64,000 bases of DNA from Roseateles sp. YR242 (lineage in GTDB: Bacteria; Pseudomonadota; Gammaproteobacteria; Burkholderiales; Burkholderiaceae_C). The notes under the pieces are model-generated. The model did not search any database, was not told the origin of the DNA, and was given only the letters and a program-made list of their open reading frames with translations. The translations under genes and the position numbers were made by a program. Location of the stretch: contig NZ_FOAV01000010.1 of assembly GCF_900109745.1 (NCBI RefSeq), positions 62,001-126,000 of the forward strand, read 5' to 3'. This document shows, piece after piece, positions 18,620-27,353 of the stretch (position 1 is its first letter; every line of letters begins with the position of its first letter).

Positions 18620-19643
18620 GGTGCGGGTCACGCCAGCTGCGCCACAGCAGCACGGGAAGGATGGTGGTGAAGACGATGACTTCCTTGAAGGCGCTGGCCC
18701 AGAAGGAACTGAAGGCCTCGATCAGGCCCACCATCAATGCACCGACCGCAGCGCCGGGGTAGCTCGCCAGGCCGGCAAAGACGGCGGCCACGAAGCCCTT
18801 GAGGCCGATGAGGAAGCCGCTGTCGTAGAAGATGGTGGTGGTCGGGCTGATGAGCAGGCCCGACAAGGCGCCGATGAACGCGGCCAGCGTGAAGGACAGG
18901 CGGCCAGCCGATGCGCTGGAGATGCCCATCAGCCGGGCACCTAGCCGGTTCACGGCCGTGGCGCGCAGCGCCTTGCCATGCAGGCTCTTCTCGAAGAAGA
19001 GCCACAGGGCCAGGATGAGCGCCACCGAGGCACCGATGATGATCACGGCCTGGCCCGACAGCATCCATGGGCCGGCCGCGAAGGTGGCATCCCAGAAGCT
19101 GGGGTTGCGGGAGCCCTCCGCGCCGAAGAACACCAGCCCCAGCCCGGTGAGCGCAAAGTGCACGCCGACCGACACGATCAGCAGCACCAGCACCGACGCA
19201 TCCGCCAGCGACTGATAGGCCAGCCGATAAAGCAGACCGCCCATGGGCGTGACGATGCCCAAGGTGAGCAAGACCTGCACCAACAGCGGCAGCTTCATCG
19301 GCGCCAGCCAGAACGCGACAACACCGATGAGCAAGGGCGGCCAGGCACGCATGGCGACGCCCTTGAAGGCCTTGGCCAAGGGCTGGCGTGCGCGCCACGC
19401 AGCGACCAGGTCCAGCACCGCTGCCAGCGCGGCCAGCAGGAGGAGAAAGTGGATGGTCAGCGGCGTCCGGCCCAGTTGCAGGCCTGCCAGCGTGAGCGCG
19501 CCGAAGGCGACGAATTCCCCCTGGGGAATGAAGATGACGCGGGTGACCGCAAAGACCAGGACCAGCGCCAATGCCAGCAGCGCATAGATGGCGCCATTGG
19601 TGAGCCCGTCCAGCATGAGAATGCCCGCGATCGTCCCGTCCAC
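18606..19643 (-). CDS. livH: Branched-chain amino acid type ABC transporter permease, LivH-like
   Basis: The 345-residue membrane protein starts [25 protein letters not shown], the typical LivH N-terminus, and carries the conserved [22 protein letters not shown] and [10 protein letters not shown] segments across about eight helices. It is somewhat longer than E. coli LivH because of an extra hydrophobic stretch near residues 55-100. It is the first gene of the livH-livMG-livF unit. The substrate-binding protein gene (livK/livJ) that usually accompanies it is absent on both sides. Confidence 0.92.
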   Translation of the reverse strand: MDGTIAGILMLDGLTNGAIYALLALALVLVFAVTRVIFIPQGEFVAFGALTLAGLQLGRTPLTIHFLLLLAALAAVLDLVAAWRARQPLAKAFKGVAMRAWPPLLIGVVAFWLAPMKLPLLVQVLLTLGIVTPMGGLLYRLAYQSLADASVLVLLIVSVGVHFALTGLGLVFFGAEGSRNPSFWDATFAAGPWMLSGQAVIIIGASVALILALWLFFEKSLHGKALRATAVNRLGARLMGISSASAGRLSFTLAAFIGALSGLLISPTTTIFYDSGFLIGLKGFVAAVFAGLASYPGAAVGALMVGLIEAFSSFWASAFKEVIVFTTILPVLLWRSWRDPHHEEH

Positions 19644-19865
19644 CTTGTCTCCAGCGATGGGTTGTGTGACTGTTATGGAACTTCTGCATCACTCCTCGCG
19701 GCCGAGGTGACCCCGCTTCGGCTCGCGGGAGTCATGCAGAGGGTCCTTATCTTTCAGGCCACTCTATCGACAATCATCTTGCGAGCCGTCAGTGGATGCC
19801 GCATTGACAAGCCGGCACCGCACCGGCCGACCGGTCGGTCGAGGGGCCACGGCTAGACTGCAGCC

Positions 19866-20624
19866 ATGGCTCAAAACACGCCCTCCCTGGAGATCCACGG
19901 CCCGTTGGCCCGCATCACCCTGCGCCGCCCCAAGGTGGCCAACCGGCTGGAATTGCCCGACCTGCAGGCCCTTCAGGACCATCTGGCCACGGTGAATGCC
20001 AACCCGGCGATAGGCGTGCTGCTGCTGCAGGCGCAGGGCCGGCATTTCTGCAGCGGCTTCCATATCGATGCCGTGCCCGGCGTGGATGCCGGCGCACTGT
20101 TCGAAGCTCTGACGAATGCCTGGGAAGGCGCACGGCCGATCACCGTCGCGGCCCTTCAAGGCGGCGTGTATGGCGGGGCCACGGACCTGGCCTTGGCCTG
20201 CGATTTCCGGCTGGGCGTGCGCGCCTGCGAGATGTTCGTGCCTGCGGCCCGCCTGGGCCTGCATTTTTATCGCGGCGGCATGGAGCGGTATGTGCAGCGC
20301 CTGGGGCTGTCCACAGCCAAACGCCTGCTGCTGGCCTGCGAGACCTTTCAGGCGCAGGCCATGTTGGACATGGGATTTCTAGACCAGTTGCACGATGACA
20401 GTGACGCGCTGCAACAGGCCACCGATGCGTTGTGCGAGCGGCTGGGCGGGTTGGCGCCGCTGGCACTGGCAGGCATGAAACGCCACCTGAACGCCATTGC
20501 CCAAGGGCAGTTGGACGGCGACGCCCTGCAGGCCGATATCGACCGCTGCAATGCCTCCGAGGATCTGGCTGAAGGTGTGAAGGCCTGGAGAGACAAACGC
20601 ACGCCGACGTTTGTTGGCCGCTGA
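19866..20624 (+). CDS. Enoyl-CoA hydratase/isomerase family protein
   Basis: The 252-residue protein has the crotonase fold: LRRPKVANRLELPDLQAL at the N-terminus, an oxyanion-hole region GRHFCSGFHIDAV (about 56-69) and GGVYGGATDLALACDFR (about 98-114). The glutamates that act as acid and base in true hydratases are not clearly conserved: the usual GGG(A/C)EL(A/V)L motif reads YGGATDLAL. Its reaction is therefore uncertain. It stands alone, divergent from livH and convergent with the GAF gene. An ATG at 19866 follows a weak ribosome-binding site. Confidence 0.8.
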   Translation: MAQNTPSLEIHGPLARITLRRPKVANRLELPDLQALQDHLATVNANPAIGVLLLQAQGRHFCSGFHIDAVPGVDAGALFEALTNAWEGARPITVAALQGGVYGGATDLALACDFRLGVRACEMFVPAARLGLHFYRGGMERYVQRLGLSTAKRLLLACETFQAQAMLDMGFLDQLHDDSDALQQATDALCERLGGLAPLALAGMKRHLNAIAQGQLDGDALQADIDRCNASEDLAEGVKAWRDKRTPTFVGR

Positions 20625-20662
20625 AGGCAAGGCGGCGGGCCTGGCCCTTCAGACCTCAGACC

Positions 20663-21184
20663 TCAGACCGTTTCGAGTTCATGCCTCATTCCGTGCAGGC
20701 GCAGGCAGGCTTTGGCGGTGGCACGGCGCAGGTCAAGCTCTTCACGCTTGGTCCAGGCACGTGGATCGTCTCGCTGACCCAGGGCCAACACACCAACGGT
20801 GCGGCCGTTGATCTGCCCCCCCATGTCCAGCATGGCGCGCCAGGTGGCCAGCGGCAGTCCCTGCAGACGTGCATCCGTCACGGAATCCTCGCAGCGGAAG
20901 ACGCCTTCGCGAAGCAGAGTGTCGAAGTAGCCAGGGAAGGCCTGCTGATCACAGACCGGCTTTTGTTGACTCGGGCCGTCCGATTCGAAGCTGCCCAGGC
21001 AGCGCAGCCGATAACGGCCGGGCGCACCGTCCAGCAGCCAGAGGCTGGCATGCGAGGCGGCAAAGTGCTGGCACAGGGCTTCACTGATCTGGCGGGCAAA
21101 GCTGCCGAGGCCCGCGCGGCCTTCCCATTCCAAGGTCTGCGCTGCCGTCCGCATGGCGGAGAACAACGCCTCAATCCTGTCCAT
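20663..21184 (-). CDS. GAF domain protein
   Basis: This 173-residue protein consists mainly of one GAF-type domain: a helix with REISEALCQHF-like sequence, ASLWLLDGAPGRYRLRCLGSF strands, and GGQINGRTVGVLALGQ near residue 130. No output domain is attached, so it may be a stand-alone ligand or redox sensor, or an interaction module. Four cysteines are scattered. Its function is unknown. It ends 38 bases from the convergent crotonase gene. Confidence 0.75.
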   Translation of the reverse strand: MDRIEALFSAMRTAAQTLEWEGRAGLGSFARQISEALCQHFAASHASLWLLDGAPGRYRLRCLGSFESDGPSQQKPVCDQQAFPGYFDTLLREGVFRCEDSVTDARLQGLPLATWRAMLDMGGQINGRTVGVLALGQRDDPRAWTKREELDLRRATAKACLRLHGMRHELETV

Positions 21185-21801
21185 TCAATGCGCTCGCTTC
21201 CCTGATGTTGCGCGGCGAAACCGCCGCGTGACTGCGCTACCCACTGAACGACCTGCCACGTGCCAGGCAGCGGCCCGGCTCTCGAAAGCCCGCCTCTGCA
21301 CCATGCGCGCAGCACCGCCCCCTCATGGAGACAGCCAGTCCTGCACCGCGGTGCAGGATGCAGTTTCATGAGCGCAGTGTCATGCGCGGATCGTTGCGGG
21401 TTGATTGCGGGGCGTGGAGAAGTGACTCCACACCACCGCTGCGTTTGACTGCTGCGCGACCCGAACGACTTCTTGTCCTGCTTGTTGTTGGCGCCTGGGT
21501 AACCGGCGCTGGCGGATTCTAGGTATTTTCCCTAGATCACGCCAAGGCGTTACATGCCTGCGTTACATGTTCGCGCAATGTTGCCCGCTGAGCGCCCGTA
21601 CGCACCGGCTTGGTGTGCAGAGCGACCTCAATTGGAGGGCATTAGCGATGGCCCGATACGAGGAGGGTCCCGCTTATAGGAAAATAGCGCTTTCGCCGCT
21701 CGCCTTCAGGGAGGCATGGACGTGCGCTCATGCACGATATCAGGGATACCAGTGGTATCAGCGGCAACAGGTATTTCACCCTTATCAAGATCAGGATCAG
21801 C
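21185..21801. other. Intergenic stretch without a supported gene
   Basis: No reading frame here has family similarity. The stretch contains a 20-bp perfect palindrome (21339-21358), an inverted repeat TCTAGG...CCTAGA around a T-rich centre (about 21518-21536), two direct copies of GCGTTACATG (about 21548-21580), and the palindrome GATACCA-G-TGGTATC (21745-21759). These look like protein-binding sites, and promoters for the flanking genes may lie here, but no clear -35/-10 pair was identified. Confidence 0.6.
21339..21358. promoter_or_regulatory. 20-bp perfect palindrome, candidate regulator site
   Basis: TCCTGCACCGCGGTGCAGGA reads the same on both strands. It lies about 155 bases upstream of the GAF gene start and 460 bases upstream of the small cysteine protein gene. 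Its bound protein, if any, is unknown. Confidence 0.5.
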
Positions 21802-22038
21802 GTGGCCAAGGATACGACCAAGACGACCATCGAAGCTGATGGATTGCGCTATCGCTCTAAAGCTCCCGGTTCGCCGTTCGCGGCAACCTCCTCGTTCGGC
21901 GCGGCCACCATGTCGTGCTTCCTATGCGGCAAGCATCGCCCTCGGGCGCTGCTGAAGTCACGCAAGCTGCTGGGCAAGTCCCAACCGGTATGCGCGCCTT
22001 CTTGCAAGGAGCTGGAGGAACAACTCACAAAGAAGTAA
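21802..22038 (+). CDS. Small four-cysteine protein, paralogue 1
   Basis: This 78-residue protein of unknown function is paralogous to the one at 22846-23049. Shared features are a KDT start region, DGLRY-SK--GSPF, SCF-CG-HRP, an L-S-K-LG stretch and a closing C-x3-C. The CxxC and CxxxC pairs suggest a small zinc ribbon. The GTG start at 21802 was chosen because it aligns with the start of the paralogue and has AGGATC upstream; an ATG at 21730 would add 24 unrelated residues. The protein is basic, which fits nucleic-acid binding, but this is not shown. Confidence 0.7.
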   Translation: MAKDTTKTTIEADGLRYRSKAPGSPFAATSSFGAATMSCFLCGKHRPRALLKSRKLLGKSQPVCAPSCKELEEQLTKK

Positions 22039-22098
22039 GCCCAGGCTAACTTCATTGTTGGAACGGGCGCTGCAGGTCTGCTGCGGCGCCTGGTCTGC

Positions 22099-22659
22099 TC
22101 AGGCCGCGCGAAAGCAGCGGCCGCAGACCGAGCGGTAACGGGAGTTGCCGCCAATCTCGACCTGCGCCCCTTCGGTCTGTTTGCGACCGGACGCGTCTAC
22201 GCGCATGTTCATCGTGGCCTTGCGACCACAATCGCAGATGGTCTTCATCTCATCCATTTCATCCGCCAAGCCCAGCAGCGACGCTGAGCCGGGGAAAAGC
22301 TCGCCCTGGAAATCGGTGCGCAAGCCGTAGCAGATGACGGGAATGTGCTGGATGTGAGCAATCTCATGCAGGGCCCAAACCTGGGTCTTGGTGAGGAACT
22401 GCGCCTCGTCGATCAGCACACAGGCGATGTGGGGGGTGGCCGCCAGCAGGGCGCGGAAGTCCGAGTCCCGTGTGAAGACCTCGGTATGACGCTGGGGCCC
22501 CAGGCGGGACGTCACCATGCCATGGCCGTAGCGATCGTCCACGGAGGCCGTGAAGATCCGCACCTTGTGCCCGCGCTCCTCATAGTTGTGCGCCACCTGC
22601 AGCAGTGCGGTGGATTTGCCGGCATTCATCGCGGCGTACCGAAAAAACAATTTGGCCAT
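22099..22659 (-). CDS. tdk: Thymidine kinase
   Basis: This enzyme phosphorylates thymidine in the salvage pathway. The 186-residue protein starts MAKLFFRYAAMNAGKST, with the P-loop at 11-18. It has LIDEAQFLT near 86 and a zinc-binding lasso region with CDCGRKA and a closing CGRCF. This is the type II tetrameric family. Upstream in-frame sequence to 23073 has no similarity, so the start at 22659 was chosen. It lies between the two small cysteine-protein paralogues, on the opposite strand. Confidence 0.96.
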   Translation of the reverse strand: MAKLFFRYAAMNAGKSTALLQVAHNYEERGHKVRIFTASVDDRYGHGMVTSRLGPQRHTEVFTRDSDFRALLAATPHIACVLIDEAQFLTKTQVWALHEIAHIQHIPVICYGLRTDFQGELFPGSASLLGLADEMDEMKTICDCGRKATMNMRVDASGRKQTEGAQVEIGGNSRYRSVCGRCFRAA

Positions 22660-22845
22660 TGGGGGCGATTGTCGGCGCATTTGCGACCGTTCGTCGGCCC
22701 GGCGCTGTTGCGGCCCCACACCCCCGGGCAAGCGATGTAGCGGGGCGTCACATGCGCCGCCTACTATCAATGTGCGAGGGAATCCAGGAGCCTGCGCGCG
22801 TTCATGGCGCGGGTGCCGTCTAAAAGCGTCAAGCAAAGCGAGACC

Positions 22846-23049
22846 ATGAGTAAAGACACCTGCACCGCCGTTCGGGATGACGGCCTGCGTTATGCCTCCA
22901 AGCTGGGGGGATCGCCATTCCAGGGGAGCGGACAGACGCGCTCCTGCTTCAAATGCGGGCGCCATCGCCCGCCCAGCAGCCTGCAGTCCAAACGAATCCT
23001 GGGGCGTACCGAACTGATCTGTAAACCGGCCTGCGAACCCAAGGTCTGA
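22846..23049 (+). CDS. Small four-cysteine protein, paralogue 2
   Basis: This 67-residue protein of unknown function begins MSKDTCTAVRDDGLRY. It matches paralogue 1 in DGLRY-SK--GSPF, SCF-CG-HRP, the LQSKRILG region and a closing C-x3-C (ICKPAC). The four cysteines suggest a zinc ribbon. The ATG at 22846 follows a purine-rich AAGCGAG. A reading that starts further upstream at 22804 is possible but not supported by the paralogue. Confidence 0.75.
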   Translation: MSKDTCTAVRDDGLRYASKLGGSPFQGSGQTRSCFKCGRHRPPSSLQSKRILGRTELICKPACEPKV

Positions 23050-23246
23050 CGAACCGAACCGGTTCGTACGCATTGACCGGAAAAGGCGCTCTCGGCGTCA
23101 TTTTCCACACGGCCAGCTGACACCCGGTGAGGCGACTGCCGGGTCCGGTTCAGTGCCGGTCATCCATTTGAGATTTGCCACGCCTGCGCGGCTATGGGCA
23201 CAATCCCCCTTTTTCCCGGATGGCCGGCCTGCGCGCCGCACGATTC

Positions 23247-24239
23247 ATGTCTTCCAGCACCCAGCCGACCCCGGCGCAACCCGGCGAAGCCGTTTCCTCG
23301 ACGCCTGACACCTCGGCAGCCGCTACCACCCCGGTGACCACCACGGTGACAGCGACTGTGCCGGCGGCTGTGCCAGCACCTGAGGCCACACCCGAAGCCA
23401 CGCCCGATGCGGAGGCCGCCAAGCCGTCCGCGGAAGAAGCCTCGCCCTGGGCCGACACCGTCGCCGTCGATCCCGCCGATCAGGTGGAACCTGTCGAAGG
23501 CGAGGCGCCGGAAGCCACTGACACCGCCGCTGGCGGCCAGCACCCCCCGAAAAGCAGCGACAAGAACGCTGGCAAGAACGCTGGTGAAGGCTCCCGTGTG
23601 GACGTCCAGGCCGTGGCCGCTGCGTTGAAGGAGCTTTTCCCCGCCCTCTTCAGCGGCCCCGCCAAGCCTTTGAAGCTGCGTGTCCAGGCCGACATTCAGC
23701 AGCGCGCTCCTGGCAAGTTCAGCAAGCAGCAGTTGTCCGCCTTCCTGCGTCGTTACACGGGTGGCACGGGTTACCTGATCGGCCTGACAAAGGCGAAGCA
23801 ACGCTTTGACCTGGACGGCCAGCCGGCTGGCGAGATCACCGATGAACACCGCGAGGCCGCTCAGCAGGAGCTGGTCCGCCGTCGTGGGGTGACCGAGACC
23901 CGCCGTGCGGACGAGGAACGTGGCCGCCAGGAACGCGCGCAATTGCTGCGTGATTTCTCCCGCACCACGCTGACGCCGGCGAACTTCTGCGCCCTCAAGG
24001 GGCTGACGCAGGAGCAACTGGACGCCCAACTGGCGCTGGCGCGTGAAGAAGCCGCTCAGCAGCCGCCGCGCCCGGCGCGCGATGACCGTCCGCCGCGAGG
24101 TGGCGATCGCCGTCCGCAAGGGCAAGGCCGCCCGGGTGGGGACCGCCGTGCTGAAGGCGGACAACGCCCGCCACGCGGTGAAGGTCAGGGTCAGGGCCGG
24201 CCGGAGGGGGGCCGCCGCCCTCCCCGCCGCAACGGCTGA
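23247..24239 (+). CDS. proQ: ProQ/FinO family RNA chaperone
   Basis: This RNA-binding protein of 330 residues has a low-complexity Ala/Thr/Pro/Glu N-terminus (to about 115), a ProQ/FinO domain at about 120-215 (LKELFPALF, PLKLRVQADI, LRRYTGGTGYL) and a C-terminal tail rich in Arg, Gly and Pro (about 280-330). ProQ proteins bind structured small RNAs and mRNA 3' ends. The ATG at MSSSTQ was preferred over one 72 bases upstream, because the upstream part shows no conservation. The gene ends one base before the DTW gene start. Confidence 0.88.
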   Translation: MSSSTQPTPAQPGEAVSSTPDTSAAATTPVTTTVTATVPAAVPAPEATPEATPDAEAAKPSAEEASPWADTVAVDPADQVEPVEGEAPEATDTAAGGQHPPKSSDKNAGKNAGEGSRVDVQAVAAALKELFPALFSGPAKPLKLRVQADIQQRAPGKFSKQQLSAFLRRYTGGTGYLIGLTKAKQRFDLDGQPAGEITDEHREAAQQELVRRRGVTETRRADEERGRQERAQLLRDFSRTTLTPANFCALKGLTQEQLDAQLALAREEAAQQPPRPARDDRPPRGGDRRPQGQGRPGGDRRAEGGQRPPRGEGQGQGRPEGGRRPPRRNG

Positions 24240-24240
24240 G

Positions 24241-24948
24241 ATGCGCCGCGGTGCCGGGCAGTCCTGGACACCGGCATCACCGGAGGGCTTGGGAGCGGAT
24301 GCCAGCGCATGCCTGGCGCCGTCGCCTGCGCCTCTGTCGTTGAGGGCGCGCTGCCCGCATTGCACCCGCCCGCTTGAAGGCTGCTGGTGCAGCTGCGTGC
24401 AGCCGATCAGCAATCCGGTTCCGCTACTGATCCTGCAGCATCCGGATGAAGTTCATCAGGCCAAGAACACGGCAGCCCTGCTGCACCGTTGCCTGGATCA
24501 TTCGACCCTGCAAGTGGGTGAACAGTTCGCGGCGCCCGCCACCATGGCGGGCATGGTGCTGCTCTACCCCGACACGCCTGGTGATGTGCGCCTGCCTGCA
24601 CCGCCCACCTGGCGGCAGGGTCCCGATGGGCCCGTGCAGACACTCGTGGTGCTGGACGCCACCTGGCGCAAGAGCCGCCGCATGCTCTACCTGAACCCCT
24701 GGCTGGCCGCACTGCCCCGCCTGAGCCTGCAAGCCGCACCGCCTTCGCGCTACGCCATTCGCCGCGCCCAGGGTGAGGACCAGCGAAGCACCCTCGAAGC
24801 CAGCGCATGGGCGCTGGCGCAATTGGACGGAAACACCGGGCGCTATGCGCCGTTGTGGAGGGCCATGGAAGGCTTCGTGGCGCTGCAGCAGCGCCTGCTG
24901 CGCGATGGACGTGCCCGACGCACCCAGGCGGCTGATCACAGCAGTTAA
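24241..24948 (+). CDS. DTW domain protein, probable tRNA-uridine aminocarboxypropyltransferase
   Basis: The 235-residue protein has the TapT/YfiP-type DTW fold: zinc-type cysteines C38, C41, C48 and C50 (CPHCTRP and CWC), an LLILQHPDE motif near 62-70, DATW at 139-142 and the RR-ML stretch after it. Members transfer the aminocarboxypropyl group from S-adenosylmethionine to a uridine of tRNA (acp3U). The start follows the proQ stop after one base, and a longer reading begins inside proQ; the shorter one is favoured. selD follows after a short gap. Confidence 0.88.
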   Translation: MRRGAGQSWTPASPEGLGADASACLAPSPAPLSLRARCPHCTRPLEGCWCSCVQPISNPVPLLILQHPDEVHQAKNTAALLHRCLDHSTLQVGEQFAAPATMAGMVLLYPDTPGDVRLPAPPTWRQGPDGPVQTLVVLDATWRKSRRMLYLNPWLAALPRLSLQAAPPSRYAIRRAQGEDQRSTLEASAWALAQLDGNTGRYAPLWRAMEGFVALQQRLLRDGRARRTQAADHSS

Positions 24949-24978
24949 GCTGATGGCGTGAAGTCCCCGGAGATTTCG

Positions 24979-26082
24979 ATGAGCCCAGCCCGCGACGCCA
25001 ACGCCAACGCAAACATCACCGGCACCCGCACCGGCAACGAACCTCGCCTCACCTCGCTCTCGCACGGCGGAGGCTGCGGCTGCAAGATCGCCCCAGGTGT
25101 GTTGTCCGAGATCCTGAAGGGGGCCGCCGCGCTGCCGATGCCGCCTGAACTGTTGGTGGGCATCGAGACGTCCGATGACGCCGCCGTCTATCGCCTCAAC
25201 GATCAACAGGCGCTGGTGGCCACCACCGATTTCTTCATGCCCATCGTGGACGACCCGTATGACTTCGGGCGCATTGCCGCGACCAATGCCATCAGCGATG
25301 TGTATGCGATGGGCGGCCGGCCGATCATGGCGCTCGCGCTGGTGGGCATGCCAATCTCGGTGCTGAGTACCGCCACCATCGGCCGCATCCTGGAGGGCGG
25401 CGCTTCCATCTGCCGCGAGGCCGGCATTCCCATCGCCGGTGGCCACACCATTGACTCGGTGGAGCCCATCTATGGCCTGGTGGCGCTGGGGCTGGTGCAC
25501 CCGGATCGCGTGCGCCGCAATGCGGATGCGCAGCCTGGCGACGTGCTGGTGCTGGGCAAGGCCCTGGGGGTGGGCGTGATGTCGGCGGCCCTGAAGAAGG
25601 GACATTTGAGCGACCCGCTGTATCAACGCATGCTGTCGACCACCACCCAGCTCAATACGCCGGGGCCCGATCTGGCCACCATCGACGGCGTGCATGCCAT
25701 CACCGACGTGACGGGCTTCGGTCTGGCGGGACATGCGCTGGAGCTGGCACGCGGATCGCGCTGCCAGGTGGTGCTGGACTGGCAGGCCGTGCCCTTGCTG
25801 CCGGGGGTGCCGGCGCTGGTGCGTGAGGGATTCATCACCGGGGCATCCGGGCGCAACTGGGCAGCCTATGGGCAGGAGGTCGAGCTCGCCGCCACCCTGC
25901 CTGCCCAGACGCAGGCACTGCTCAGTGATCCGCAGACCAGCGGCGGCCTGCTGGTGTCCTGTACACCCCACGCGCTGGGGGACGTGATGCAGACATTCGC
26001 ACGACATGGCTTCGACGCCGCTGCGGTGGTGGGCCGGGTGGAATCCCGACCAGCGGCTCAGCGCCCGCTGGTGGTGGCCTAG
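24979..26082 (+). CDS. selD: Selenide, water dikinase (selenophosphate synthase)
   Basis: SelD makes selenophosphate from selenide and ATP, the selenium donor for selenocysteine and for 2-selenouridine in tRNA. The 367-residue protein has the catalytic Cys-Gly-Cys-Lys motif with C33 and K36, written with Cys rather than selenocysteine. It also has the DDAAVY motif, TTDFFMPIVDDPYDFG and GGHTIDSVEPIYGL. The ATG at 24979 has GGAG 8 bases upstream; a GTG at 24958 is a weaker alternative. No selA, selB, selC or selU was seen in this window. Confidence 0.95.
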   Translation: MSPARDANANANITGTRTGNEPRLTSLSHGGGCGCKIAPGVLSEILKGAAALPMPPELLVGIETSDDAAVYRLNDQQALVATTDFFMPIVDDPYDFGRIAATNAISDVYAMGGRPIMALALVGMPISVLSTATIGRILEGGASICREAGIPIAGGHTIDSVEPIYGLVALGLVHPDRVRRNADAQPGDVLVLGKALGVGVMSAALKKGHLSDPLYQRMLSTTTQLNTPGPDLATIDGVHAITDVTGFGLAGHALELARGSRCQVVLDWQAVPLLPGVPALVREGFITGASGRNWAAYGQEVELAATLPAQTQALLSDPQTSGGLLVSCTPHALGDVMQTFARHGFDAAAVVGRVESRPAAQRPLVVA

Positions 26083-26197
26083 GCCTGGGCCGCAGGCCTC
26101 GCACAGCCCAGCCGCTGACGACCGCATGGCGCTGATGGCGTCGGCGAGGCCGCACTGTCGTCATTGACAGCCGTCGGACTGATGTTGGCCGAGGGGT

Positions 26198-26764
26198 TCA
26201 GCCTGCCGCGATGAAGCGGTCCGCACGTGCCGCCTCAATCACGCGATGCGTGTTCTGGAAGACGAGATCCAGGGGGCGCAGCAGGTCCAGCCAACCATTG
26301 GGCTGAGCGAACCATTGGGCCAGTTCCCATCCGTCGAAGACCGGGACCAGCTCGCCCACCACGGACTGCACGTCGGGATTGGGCCGCATGTCCGCATCGA
26401 ACTGGAACAGCGGCATCCACACCAACCCCGACCAATCGAACTGGATCAGCCGGCCTTCGAGGCGCGCGCGCATCAGTTGCTCCAGACAGCGGCCGCCCTG
26501 GTCGCCACCCAGGCGCACCACCTCGCGATCACGGGCAAGTCCGCCGGTGGCACGGAAGGCATTCAGCAGCTGAAGGAAATGTTCGTCGCCACGCCGCCGC
26601 AACCAGGCATGACGCCCACCCAGCGTGCCGCCGCGCAGCAGATCTGCATCCTGGAGGGGATCATTGCAGCGGGAGGGATCGGCCTTGTCCACCAACGGAA
26701 GGATGGCGGCGGGGAGGCCGGCGGCCCGTTGAGGATCGAACCGCGTGTTGATCGAGTCGTCCAT
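26198..26764 (-). CDS. Uncharacterised protein, possible DUF2384-like C-terminus
   Basis: The 188-residue protein was not recognised with certainty. Its C-terminal part (PNGWLDLLRPLDLVFQNTHRVIEAARADRF, around residues 148-183) resembles the DUF2384 (MbcA/ParS/Xre antitoxin, toxin-binding) domain in its leucine-rich 'W-D-LRPLD' pattern. The middle has FDWSGLVWMPLFQF. A GGAGG lies 7 bases before the ATG at 26764, which decides the start. No RES-domain toxin gene is adjacent, so an antitoxin role is doubtful. It is convergent with selD. Confidence 0.6.
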   Translation of the reverse strand: MDDSINTRFDPQRAAGLPAAILPLVDKADPSRCNDPLQDADLLRGGTLGGRHAWLRRRGDEHFLQLLNAFRATGGLARDREVVRLGGDQGGRCLEQLMRARLEGRLIQFDWSGLVWMPLFQFDADMRPNPDVQSVVGELVPVFDGWELAQWFAQPNGWLDLLRPLDLVFQNTHRVIEAARADRFIAAG

Positions 26765-26919
26765 ACGGCCTCCAGCGTTGCGCATGGTGTGGACTATGGA
26801 CGGCGGCAGGCGCATTGACGCCTGCCTTGCGCAGCGGAAGCAGCTCCCCCATAGGGAAGGTGGGCGCGTGCCTCCAGGGGCGGTTCATTGAGCCCGAGAC
26901 GGAAACGGAAACGGAAACG

Positions 26920-26955
26920 AAAAAGCCGCTCCGACGATGGCCGGAACGGCTTTTG
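26920..26955 (-). terminator. Terminator downstream of the initiator tRNA genes
   Basis: A stem AAAAGCCG-TCC / GGA-CGGCTTTT with one mismatch and a short loop lies just after the 3' end of the first tRNA on the minus strand and ends in a T-run. A (GGAAAC)3-like simple repeat borders it at about 26897-26920. Confidence 0.75.
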
Positions 26956-26959
26956 ATGA

Positions 26960-27036
<77 letters not shown>

Positions 27037-27198
27037 ACTGTCTTGTCGCGACCGAAAAGTGATGATCACTATCGGTCTTATCGGACCCTGGCTGACATCT
27101 TGCATTCGATGTCTTGCCCGGTCTCGTCCGTTCAATCTCGTTCGCCCGAATAACGTGCCAATCAAGACAACACGTTGATTCCAACGAACTCCGTATGC

Positions 27199-27275
<77 letters not shown>

Positions 27276-27353
27276 ACTGAGAAAAAGAGTGTAGCACGGA
27301 TAAGCTGAGTGAGGCCATCTCACTCTCGATTCATTGCTAAAAGAGCCTCTGCA

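Noticed and set aside
24958-24978. selD start at the GTG at 24958
   Set aside because: The ATG at 24979 has a GGAG at the proper distance, while the GTG lacks one. The extra residues are not conserved in the family.
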